From Sulfurospirillum sp001602955 (GTDB lineage Bacteria > Campylobacterota > Campylobacteria > Campylobacterales > Sulfurospirillaceae), in NCBI GenBank assembly GCA_001602955.1, contig LVAC01000011.1, forward strand, positions 1 through 64,000: 64,000 bases of DNA, written 5' to 3'. Below, in pieces: positions 1-6,560 of this stretch; positions within the stretch are counted from its first letter, which is position 1, and the number at the start of each line of letters is the position of its first letter. The position numbers and the translations under genes are program-made. Below the pieces are notes generated by a model, which was given only the letters and a program-made list of their open reading frames with translations, had not been told where the DNA came from and made no database searches.

Positions 1-69
1 CTCGGTTAAAGACGATTGGGTACGTTCGGCAAGTTTACGGACTTCATCGGCAACCACCGCAATACTCAT
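1..69 (-). CDS. Chemoreceptor signalling-tip fragment, partial (runs off left edge)
   Basis: The minus strand starts at an ATG (67-69) and reads MSIAVVADEVRKLAERTQ, then SSLTE, before leaving the window. This is the conserved hairpin tip of methyl-accepting chemotaxis proteins, as in the full receptor at 11184-12998. In a normal receptor this motif lies deep in the C-terminal half, so a protein starting here would lack sensor, membrane segments and the first half of the coiled coil. The ATG overlaps the upstream stop as ATGA and has an AAAGGAG box about 11 bases before it, so initiation is plausible. It may be a truncated receptor remnant or a genuine mini-protein; the rest is outside the window. 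Confidence 0.55.
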   Translation of the reverse strand, partial: MSIAVVADEVRKLAERTQSSLTE

Positions 70-1115
70 AAATTAACCACTCCTTTGAGGTATTTAATAT
101 TCTTTTTTTTATGCAAATACGGTTCAAAATCTTCCCATGTTCGAAACGAAAAATCATTCAGATGAAAATGGGTCAGACTAATATCGATCCCCTCAAATCC
201 TAAACAGAGTTTTTCTTTAACCTCTTGCGTGTCGACATTCATATGGTGCAAATTTAAGATCACAAAATCATCGCCGTAGATACGAAAAATCGGTGCATGG
301 TCAAAAAGAAGTTTGAGTCTTAAAAACATCTCTTTCAAAAGATGATTTCCCGCTTTCCAGCCGTAATAATCGTTATAGCAATGCATGTGATGAATTTCGA
401 TCAGATAACAACAAATGCACTCGTTTTCGCCTCGTTGCATTAAAAAGTAGTTCAAATAATCGCTGGAATATCCCGTCGTGATTTTATCTTTGTAGAAAAA
501 TGCAAAATACTCTTCTTGATGATACGACGTCGGAATTTGATGAACGCTTGTCAGCTCTTTTTGGGTTTCAAAAAAATGAAGAGCGGCATCAACGACGCGC
601 GGATCAAATTGCGTATTGGAGCATCGTCGTAACTCGTTTAAGGCTTCGTTTTTGGTTTTTCGCGGTTTGTAGATTCGGTTGGTCGTCATAGCGTCAAAAG
701 CATCGGAAACACATAAAATGCGCGAGATCAGAGGAATAGCATCGCCTCTGAGTCGATCGGGATAGCCCGTCCCGTCAAACGATTCGTGATGATGCCGCAC
801 AATGGGGACATGGTCTTTTAGCGCGGAAATATTTTCGATGATTTTCACGCTATCGATCGCATGACGTTGCATAATGATGAGCTCTTTTTTCGTAAAACGC
901 TTGGGTTTTAACAGAATGGATTCGGGGGTTAAAAGTTTTCCGACATCATGAAGCAATCCGGTTTCGTGCGCTAGAGTCTGTTCTTTGGTATCCAATCCCA
1001 AATTTTCCGCAATTTTAGAAGCATAATAGGCGACTCTTCTTGAATGTCCAGCCGTATAAGGGTCTTTTTCTTCCAAAATCGTGTTGAGCATATGGATGGC
1101 TTCGCGATAAATCAT
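66..1115 (-). CDS. HD-GYP phosphodiesterase with C-terminal degenerate GGDEF domain
   Basis: Probable cytoplasmic c-di-GMP phosphodiesterase of about 349 residues. The N-terminal half is a complete HD-GYP domain: HD dyad near residues 56-57 in GLLHDVGK and the signature HHESFDGTGYP near 108-119. Residues about 235-330 resemble a GGDEF domain, but the signature reads YGDDF and no allosteric RxxD is evident, so it is probably not a cyclase and may bind nucleotide. GGDEF usually precedes HD-GYP, so the order is unusual. I chose the ATG at 1113-1115, preceded by GAAGG, rather than an upstream in-frame start at 1292, because the intervening codons cross the operator region shared with the divergent XRE gene. 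Confidence 0.85.
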   Translation of the reverse strand: MIYREAIHMLNTILEEKDPYTAGHSRRVAYYASKIAENLGLDTKEQTLAHETGLLHDVGKLLTPESILLKPKRFTKKELIIMQRHAIDSVKIIENISALKDHVPIVRHHHESFDGTGYPDRLRGDAIPLISRILCVSDAFDAMTTNRIYKPRKTKNEALNELRRCSNTQFDPRVVDAALHFFETQKELTSVHQIPTSYHQEEYFAFFYKDKITTGYSSDYLNYFLMQRGENECICCYLIEIHHMHCYNDYYGWKAGNHLLKEMFLRLKLLFDHAPIFRIYGDDFVILNLHHMNVDTQEVKEKLCLGFEGIDISLTHFHLNDFSFRTWEDFEPYLHKKKNIKYLKGVVNL

Positions 1116-1184
1116 AATACCTTCTTTTGTGTACGTATACCTACGTTTTTCTGATGCGTTTAATGGAGAAAGAAAGCTAAATAC

Positions 1185-1198
1185 TCTATTATAATAGA
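1185..1198. promoter_or_regulatory. Palindromic operator 1 of the XRE / HD-GYP pair
   Basis: A perfect 14-bp palindrome, TCTATTATAATAGA, lies about 70 bases upstream of the HD-GYP start. A near copy occurs 119 bases away at 1304-1317, and both are flanked by ACTC/TACTC on the left and T on the right. It is the likely binding site for the divergently encoded XRE regulator. Inference from symmetry, duplication and position. Confidence 0.6.
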
Positions 1199-1303
1199 TA
1201 AATATGCATTTTATTTCAAATAAAATTAAAATGATATTAATTTGACATACGTAATCATTTTCCGCCTTAATTTTAGTCGTAAAATCGATCAAAACTCAAA
1301 TAC

Positions 1304-1317
1304 TCTACTATGGTAGA
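1304..1317. promoter_or_regulatory. Palindromic operator 2 of the XRE / HD-GYP pair
   Basis: TCTACTATGGTAGA has 5-bp inverted arms (TCTAC/GTAGA) around a 4-base centre and matches operator 1 at 11 of 14 positions. It lies 65 bases upstream of the XRE start, so with operator 1 it could give autoregulation and control of the HD-GYP gene. Confidence 0.55.
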
Positions 1318-1381
1318 TTGATTGAAGTCATTTATCGGTATAAACTCACGTATGGAAAATTAAAAGCATTAAAGAAATTTT

Positions 1382-1657
1382 ATGAAAAAAACCCTAGAGC
1401 ATTTTCAGCAAGAGATAGAATATGACGGTACAGAAATGCGAGCGTTTTTTTTAAGCGTCGGGCGACGCATTCAGGCTATTCGTAAAAAAAAAGGTATTAG
1501 CCAGCTCGAACTTTCCAATATGCTTGGATTTAAATCGACCTCATTAATCGCCGGCGCGGAATCGGGATACCATAACATTAAGTTTTCGTTAGAACACCTC
1601 TATAAAATTTCTAAAGCACTTAATGTCAGTATCAAAGAATTTTTCGACTTTGAATAA
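1382..1657 (+). CDS. Small XRE-family transcriptional regulator
   Basis: A 91-residue DNA-binding protein. An HTH_XRE fold spans about residues 25-88: recognition region GISQLELSNMLGFKSTS followed by LEHLYKISKALNVSIKEFF, which is shared with the paralogue at 6309-6560. There is no obvious effector domain. It is divergent from the HD-GYP gene and separated from it by two palindromic operators, which points to local autoregulation and repression of c-di-GMP turnover. The ribosome-binding site is weak (AAAGAAA). Family assignment is firm; the target is inferred. Confidence 0.85.
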   Translation: MKKTLEHFQQEIEYDGTEMRAFFLSVGRRIQAIRKKKGISQLELSNMLGFKSTSLIAGAESGYHNIKFSLEHLYKISKALNVSIKEFFDFE

Positions 1658-1695
1658 ACGCATCGTCACGCGCTTAACGATAGAGGGTTATCGTT

Positions 1696-1726
1696 ACATG
1701 TCAGATTGAAATCACGTCTGACATGT
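1696..1726. terminator. Inverted-repeat terminator between convergent genes
   Basis: Perfect 10-bp arms (ACATGTCAGA/TCTGACATGT) with an 11-base loop, between the XRE gene (+) and the ZIP gene (-). The arms contain the ACATGT core that is over-represented in this window. The T-tract is poor, so efficiency is uncertain. Confidence 0.55.
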
Positions 1727-2571
1727 TAGATTAATTTGAACGCAACCAAGCTTATCGCCATTACAAACATACCTAAAACAATGCCGAAAATCGTCGTATG
1801 GGCATTGCCGTACACGCGCGCCGAAGGTAAGAGTTCGTCAAAAGAGATATACACCATAATGCCCGCAACCACGCCGAACGTGATACCTAACGTCAGTTCG
1901 CCCATGATCGGGAGTAAGAGGAAAAAACCGACGATCGCGCCGATCGGTTCTGCTAAACCTGAGATAAAAGCGTACCAAAACGCTTTTTGACGATTTCCCG
2001 TCGCATGATAAATCGGTAACGAAACCGCCATTCCCTCGGGAATATTGTGAATCGCAATCGCAAGCGCGATCGTTAAACCGATAGTCACGTTTTCGACCGC
2101 GGCGATAAATGTCGCAAACCCTTCGGGAAAATTGTGAATCGTGATCGCAAGTGCCGTAAAAATACCCGTACGATGCAGTGCTGAATGATTGACGGGCATG
2201 TGTGCATTTGTTTCGTGAAGAACGCTCAGTTCTTGGGTTGATTTGAGTTCGTGAGGATTGACGTCTTCAGGGATCATTTTATCGATCAAGGCACTCAGCG
2301 CAATTCCCGCAAAAAAACAGACCAACGCAATCGCTTCGCCTTTAACGTCGTTGTGAAAAAGCAGACTAAACGAGAGCTTGGATTTGTTTAAAATTTCGAC
2401 GAATGAAACGTACACCATCACGCCTGCGGAAAAACCGAGTCCGATCGATAAAAACGTATGGCTTTTATTTTTAGAAAAAAAAGCAATTAACGCGCCAAAA
2501 CCGGTACTGAGCCCGGCTAAGAGCGTTAGTAAAAAAGCGGGAAAAAATTGCGCAAACGTTATCGACTCCAT
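1726..2571 (-). CDS. zupT: ZIP-family metal transporter (ZupT-like)
   Basis: Inner-membrane importer of zinc and possibly other divalent cations. The 281-residue length and about eight hydrophobic segments fit ZupT. Both metal-site signatures are present in paired helices, HNFPEGFATF and HNIPEGMAVS, which are the diagnostic helix IV/V motifs of the ZIP family. A cytoplasmic loop around residues 95-130 carries several His residues, as usual. A GGAGCGAG ribosome-binding site precedes the ATG. It lies 20 bases downstream of thiM on the same strand and may be transcribed with the thiamine operon, although the functions are unrelated. No Zur-like site was recognised. Confidence 0.85.
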   Translation of the reverse strand: MESITFAQFFPAFLLTLLAGLSTGFGALIAFFSKNKSHTFLSIGLGFSAGVMVYVSFVEILNKSKLSFSLLFHNDVKGEAIALVCFFAGIALSALIDKMIPEDVNPHELKSTQELSVLHETNAHMPVNHSALHRTGIFTALAITIHNFPEGFATFIAAVENVTIGLTIALAIAIHNIPEGMAVSLPIYHATGNRQKAFWYAFISGLAEPIGAIVGFFLLLPIMGELTLGITFGVVAGIMVYISFDELLPSARVYGNAHTTIFGIVLGMFVMAISLVAFKLI

Positions 2572-2591
2572 TCTCGCTCCTTTTTGCGAGA

Positions 2592-3395
2592 TTATAACAC
2601 GTTTTGAATACGTAAAAAACGATGAAGCGTCGCTGCGTCCATCTTACTGATTTCATCGATCAACGAAACGCGAAAACTGCCTGTGCCTTTGGTTTTATCC
2701 GCTAATTCCGAAGCGATCGCCATCGTCGAAATACCGGCAATAGCCGAAATCAACGCATCGCTTCTGGTTCCTAAAAAACTACCGATCAACGAAGTCGTCA
2801 TGCATCCCGTGCCCGTCACTTTCGTTAATAACGCATCGCCGTTTTGCAAACGATACGTTACGTTGCCGTTTGAGACGATATCTTCTTTCCCCGTAATTGC
2901 AATCGTACACTGAAGTTTTTTGGCTAACGAAGCGGCGATCAATCCGCCGTCTGCTTCATCATCCAACGAATCGACACCGGAACTTTTCGCTTCCAATCCC
3001 GCAATCGTTTTGATCTCCGCCATATTGCCGCGAACGACGTCCATGCGTACATGTCGCAATAATTCTGTAACGCTTTGAAGACGAAACGGTGTTGCACCCA
3101 CACCCACGGGGTCTAAGATAACGGGAATCCCGTTTGCATTTGCCCTACTAGCGGCTTTTTGCATTGCTTCGAACGTTTGGGCGTTGAGCGTTCCGATATT
3201 TAAAACCAAAGCGTCGCACAATGAAACCATTGCTTCGACTTCTTTTAATTCGTCCGCCATAATAGGCGATGCGCCGATGGCTAACACCGTATTGGCACAA
3301 TCGTTGACCGTCACGTAATTGGTAATATGATGAATCAAGGCGCGTTTATGCGCTAACGCATCAAAGAGTGCCTTTAGTGGCTCTTTAAGGTCCAT
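2592..3395 (-). CDS. thiM: Hydroxyethylthiazole kinase
   Basis: Phosphorylates 4-methyl-5-(2-hydroxyethyl)thiazole for thiamine salvage. The 267-residue length is normal. The N-terminal substrate region reads HHITNYVTVNDCANTVLAIGASPIMAD, here cited only as the family hallmark positions 22-49, and the C-terminal ribokinase-like anion-hole motif is TGTGCM with the catalytic Cys. Its start overlaps the end of the transporter gene by 22 bases, so translation is probably coupled. It is the last clear gene of the riboswitch-controlled thiD-cytX-thiM operon. Confidence 0.93.
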   Translation of the reverse strand: MDLKEPLKALFDALAHKRALIHHITNYVTVNDCANTVLAIGASPIMADELKEVEAMVSLCDALVLNIGTLNAQTFEAMQKAASRANANGIPVILDPVGVGATPFRLQSVTELLRHVRMDVVRGNMAEIKTIAGLEAKSSGVDSLDDEADGGLIAASLAKKLQCTIAITGKEDIVSNGNVTYRLQNGDALLTKVTGTGCMTTSLIGSFLGTRSDALISAIAGISTMAIASELADKTKGTGSFRVSLIDEISKMDAATLHRFLRIQNVL

Positions 3396-4585
3396 GTTCG
3401 AACTCCTTTCCTAAGCGTCACAAACAATAAAAGCGTCACGATCATCGTCGGTAACGTCGACCCTAAAATAAAATCGAGCGTTAAAAAGTAATAATAGACG
3501 ATAATCCCCGCAATCCAAATAAAAACATACCCTACATGTAAGCGTAACGTTTCATCGATACGTGTATTGCCGAAGAGAAAATAATCGCTCAGCACGATCG
3601 CAAACAAAGGAGCAAACACCGAACCGATCGCATACAAAAAGTTTTCGTACGCCTCAATCGGCGTTAAAAGCGCAACGCCAAGACCTATCAACGTCATGAC
3701 TAAAGCGATTGAACGTTCGGAAAATTGCGGAAAAAGATTTCGAAACGTTACTCCGGCGGAATAGGCGTCCAAAAACGTCGTCGTTACGGTTGAAAGTAAC
3801 ACGATACCCAAAGCAAAAAATCCTAAATTAAGCGCGTTCATCATACTCGCAACACTTGCGTCTTTAGCATACAATGCCATCGCCAAGCCGATCGTATACA
3901 TCAATGAACTGCCGAGAAAATAGCCTGAAAAGCACCCGATCAAACCGCGTGTTTTATGTGCTGCAAAGCGTGTATAATCGGCAATCAACGGTAACCACGA
4001 AAGCGGCATAATCACGCAAAGTTCCAACGCCGCGCCAAAGCTCATCTCACCGGTCGCAGGCGAGGCAAAAATCTCTTGTTCCCGAAAAACGACAAAACAT
4101 AACAAAAGCGTCAAACCCAAAAGCAATACGACCGCGATAACGTTCAATCGCGTAAAGCCCTGTTTGCCCAAAGCGATCCACAGCAGGATTAAAGCGGCAA
4201 TCACGATCGTCCAAACGTGAAGATTTTCGATTCCCCAAAGAGAGAGGCTTAACGCGTCGGCGGCTTTAGCACCGGAGAGCATCATCACCGCCGTCCAGCC
4301 TAAGAGCTGAAGCATATTTAAAACAGAGAAAAGATACGATCCGTATCTGCCGAATGCGATACGCGTCGAGGTCATCGCCCCTATTTTGGCATTCAACCCG
4401 ATGATGCCGCCCAAAATTAAAATCGCTCCGCCGATCAGATGTCCGATCACGATCGCCCATACACCTTGCATAAATCCCAAAGGTGCCAAAAAAGAGCCCG
4501 TTAAAATCTCCGCCAAAGAGATTGCGGCACCAAACCACAGCGCAAAAAGGCTCCATCCGCCCAAAACGGTTTTTTCGCGCATCAT
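3374..4585 (-). CDS. cytX: NCS1-family hydroxymethylpyrimidine transporter (CytX-like)
   Basis: A 403-residue inner-membrane permease with about 12 hydrophobic helices. The N-terminal GGWSLFALWFGAAISLAEI and the following Gly-rich helices match the cytosine/purine/thiamine-precursor (NCS1) family. CytX proteins take up the HMP moiety of thiamine and are typically encoded with thi kinases under TPP-riboswitch control, which is the situation here. The gene overlaps thiD by four bases (ATGA) and thiM by 22 bases. Family is certain; the HMP substrate is inferred from context. Confidence 0.85.
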   Translation of the reverse strand: MMREKTVLGGWSLFALWFGAAISLAEILTGSFLAPLGFMQGVWAIVIGHLIGGAILILGGIIGLNAKIGAMTSTRIAFGRYGSYLFSVLNMLQLLGWTAVMMLSGAKAADALSLSLWGIENLHVWTIVIAALILLWIALGKQGFTRLNVIAVVLLLGLTLLLCFVVFREQEIFASPATGEMSFGAALELCVIMPLSWLPLIADYTRFAAHKTRGLIGCFSGYFLGSSLMYTIGLAMALYAKDASVASMMNALNLGFFALGIVLLSTVTTTFLDAYSAGVTFRNLFPQFSERSIALVMTLIGLGVALLTPIEAYENFLYAIGSVFAPLFAIVLSDYFLFGNTRIDETLRLHVGYVFIWIAGIIVYYYFLTLDFILGSTLPTMIVTLLLFVTLRKGVRTWTLKSH

Positions 4586-5385
4586 ACGTTTAATCCCGCT
4601 TTGCGATACAGTGCGTAAAAATGATGCACTGGTCCCACACCCTGCCCCAAGGCAAAACCGTGTTCAATTGCTTCGGTAATATAGGCTTTTGCTTCTTCCA
4701 CCGCCTCTTTGAGCGGATAATCTTGTGCTAAATAAGCCGCAATCGCCGATGAGAGCGTACAACCCGTACCGTGCGTATTACGCGTGTGTAAGCGCGGCGA
4801 ATGCAATTCGAAAAAATGTTCTCCGTCATACAAGACATCGATAGCGTCCGCTTCCAAATGACCGCCTTTGACTAAAACGTTCGCACATCCAAGCGCGTGT
4901 AAATCACCTGCGGCACGGTGCATTTTTTCCAAAGAATCGATCCGATAACCCACGATGACTTCCGCTTCGGGTAAATTGGGCGTAATCAGCGTCGCCATCG
5001 GTAAGAGTTCTTCAATCAACGCTTTTTTGGCTTCGGGTTGTAACAGATCGTAACCGCTTTTAGAAATCATCACGGGATCGACAACAAGCGGCGGCAAGGC
5101 ATAGCCTTTTAATGCGGAGACGATCGCATGGATGGTTTCAGGACGCGATACCATACCGATCTTGACCGCATCGACGCGAATATCGTCGAAAATGGCTTCG
5201 ATTTGACGTGTAATGACGTTTGGGGTCACGTCTTGAACGTCAAAAACGCCTTGCGTATTTTGAGCCGTAATCGCCGTAATAACGCTCATACCGTACGTTC
5301 CGTTCGCACTAAAAGTTTTCAAATCGGCTTGAATGCCCGCACCTCCGCAGCTATCCGAGCCGGCAATGGTTAAACAGTGTTTCAT
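4582..5385 (-). CDS. thiD: Hydroxymethylpyrimidine/phosphomethylpyrimidine kinase
   Basis: Catalyses two successive phosphorylations of HMP to HMP-PP for thiamine synthesis. The 267-residue ribokinase-fold protein begins with TIAGSDSCGGAGIQADLKT, the substrate-binding hallmark, and has the C-terminal GTGCTLSSAIAAYLA anion-hole and catalytic Asp-type region. It is the first gene of the operon, about 70 bases downstream of a TPP riboswitch on the same strand. Unlike some Campylobacterota ThiD-ThiE fusions, no ThiE domain is attached. Confidence 0.95.
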   Translation of the reverse strand: MKHCLTIAGSDSCGGAGIQADLKTFSANGTYGMSVITAITAQNTQGVFDVQDVTPNVITRQIEAIFDDIRVDAVKIGMVSRPETIHAIVSALKGYALPPLVVDPVMISKSGYDLLQPEAKKALIEELLPMATLITPNLPEAEVIVGYRIDSLEKMHRAAGDLHALGCANVLVKGGHLEADAIDVLYDGEHFFELHSPRLHTRNTHGTGCTLSSAIAAYLAQDYPLKEAVEEAKAYITEAIEHGFALGQGVGPVHHFYALYRKAGLNV

Positions 5386-5457
5386 ACGCTATCCTCATAA
5401 AGAGAGTTCAACGCTCTGATGCAATAAGAGAGGGAAAAGTACGGAGGAATTTTTGAT

Positions 5458-5575
5458 GCTTGCCTACGCCGGTATTATCCGGATCAGGTCTCGACCGAGC
5501 AAAAGACTCGGCGTTGAGGATCAAAGAATCGTCATTCTTTATCTCAGCCGGTTTAACCGGCTCTCCTAGCATAAG
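5458..5575 (-). promoter_or_regulatory. TPP riboswitch (THI element)
   Basis: On the minus strand the leader of thiD contains the conserved TPP aptamer: GGCTGAGAT in the pyrimidine-sensor half, then ACCTGATC, GGATAAT and ACCGGCGTAGG in the pyrophosphate-sensor half, closed by CTTATGCTAGGAG and GCAAGCAT ends. The variable helix is present around 5490-5510. The aptamer ends about 70 bases before the thiD start. It is expected to turn off thiD-cytX-thiM when TPP is abundant; whether it acts on transcription or translation was not resolved. Confidence 0.93.
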
Positions 5576-5611
5576 GGTTTCGGATAATTGTACTCTGATT
5601 TAGCGGAATTT

Positions 5612-6205
5612 TCAAGGCATAACGCATTCGATGCGGTTTTTCCCTTTTTCTTTCGCTGCGTACAACGCACGATCGGCGCACTGGACGATCGCTTCGGCAC
5701 TTAACGAATGGGAGAAAAGGCACACGCCGACGCTAATACTAATCGGTATGTTCTGATACGTTCGCAAGGCGTCTTGAATTTTTTCGATAACGACAAAAAT
5801 ATCCTCCCGATCGATCAGCGGACATAACAGAATAAATTCGTCGCCTCCAAAGCGAGCCAGCACGTCTCCTTCACGTAACTTTAAGTTACATTCCTTGACA
5901 ATATGCGCTAAAACTTCGTCACCGAAAAGGTGTCCGTGTGTATCATTTATCTGTTTAAAATCATCCACGTCTATCATTAAAACGGCAGAAGAATTATGGT
6001 AACGATGTAACAATCTTAAATGATATTCCAAAATTTCAAGAAAATAGCGTCGCGTATAGGCTTGAGTTAACTCGTCTTTTTGCGTCAACTCATTGAGGTA
6101 AAGCATTTTGCGTTTGAGGGAGACAATGATTTTGATGAAGAAAAGCAAGACGATACCAAAAAAAACACCTATTGCCACCATAATACTAATGCAAAAATTA
6201 TCCAT
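5612..6205 (-). CDS. Membrane-anchored GGDEF diguanylate cyclase
   Basis: A 197-residue protein with one N-terminal transmembrane helix (residues about 8-30), a short linker and one GGDEF domain. The active site is intact (RFGGDEF, residues 118-124), and an inhibitory-site motif REGD (111-114) lies five residues before it, so product inhibition is expected. No periplasmic or PAS sensor is present, so activity is probably set by expression. The gene is divergent from the small XRE regulator at 6309, with two copies of a 14-bp operator between them, one 30 bases upstream of this start. Confidence 0.92.
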   Translation of the reverse strand: MDNFCISIMVAIGVFFGIVLLFFIKIIVSLKRKMLYLNELTQKDELTQAYTRRYFLEILEYHLRLLHRYHNSSAVLMIDVDDFKQINDTHGHLFGDEVLAHIVKECNLKLREGDVLARFGGDEFILLCPLIDREDIFVVIEKIQDALRTYQNIPISISVGVCLFSHSLSAEAIVQCADRALYAAKEKGKNRIECVMP

Positions 6206-6234
6206 CCTGCTTACACCGTACCGTACTGTTTTAA

Positions 6235-6248
6235 TTCACTATAGGGAA
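6235..6248. promoter_or_regulatory. Operator copy 1 (GGDEF / XRE pair)
   Basis: TTCACTATAGGGAA, an imperfect palindrome (TTC-x-CTATAG-x-GAA) that recurs identically at 6288-6301. It lies immediately upstream of the GGDEF start. Likely target of the divergently encoded XRE protein, by analogy with the arrangement at 1185-1317. Confidence 0.65.
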
Positions 6249-6287
6249 TTTTAAAAACATTTTAACCGTTATAAACTTAGATAATAC

Positions 6288-6301
6288 TTCACTATAGGGA
6301 A
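6288..6301. promoter_or_regulatory. Operator copy 2 (GGDEF / XRE pair)
   Basis: Second identical copy of TTCACTATAGGGAA, 53 bases (about five helical turns) from the first. It ends eight bases before the XRE start codon, in the position of a repressor site or the leader. Autoregulation by the XRE protein is the simplest reading. Confidence 0.65.
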
Positions 6302-6308
6302 AATTATC

Positions 6309-6560
6309 ATGCTGGCATTTAGAGATTTTTTACCGGATGAAATTCAAGCGTTTCACCGCTTGATTGCCCGTAACGTTCAGCATATTCGTAAAGAAAAGAA
6401 GATGACGCAACTTGATCTAGCCCTCACGATCGGGCATAAATCGGTTAGTACGATCGCCAAAATTGAAGCTGGATTGGAGAATAAACACTACAATATCGAG
6501 CATTTGTATAAAATAGCAACGATTTTAGAAGTCGATATTTGCGATTTTTTTAAACCGTAG
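6309..6560 (+). CDS. Small XRE-family transcriptional regulator (paralogue)
   Basis: An 83-residue protein that is almost entirely one HTH_XRE domain (residues about 18-80), with MTQLDLALTIGHKSVSTIAKIE as the helix-turn-helix and IEHLYKIATILEVDICDFF closing the fold. It is clearly related to the regulator at 1382-1657 and, like it, is divergent from a c-di-GMP gene across a duplicated operator. Its last 11 bases overlap the 3' end of the convergent Cache-GGDEF-EAL gene, so the two transcripts must overlap or terminate inside each other. Confidence 0.87.
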   Translation: MLAFRDFLPDEIQAFHRLIARNVQHIRKEKKMTQLDLALTIGHKSVSTIAKIEAGLENKHYNIEHLYKIATILEVDICDFFKP

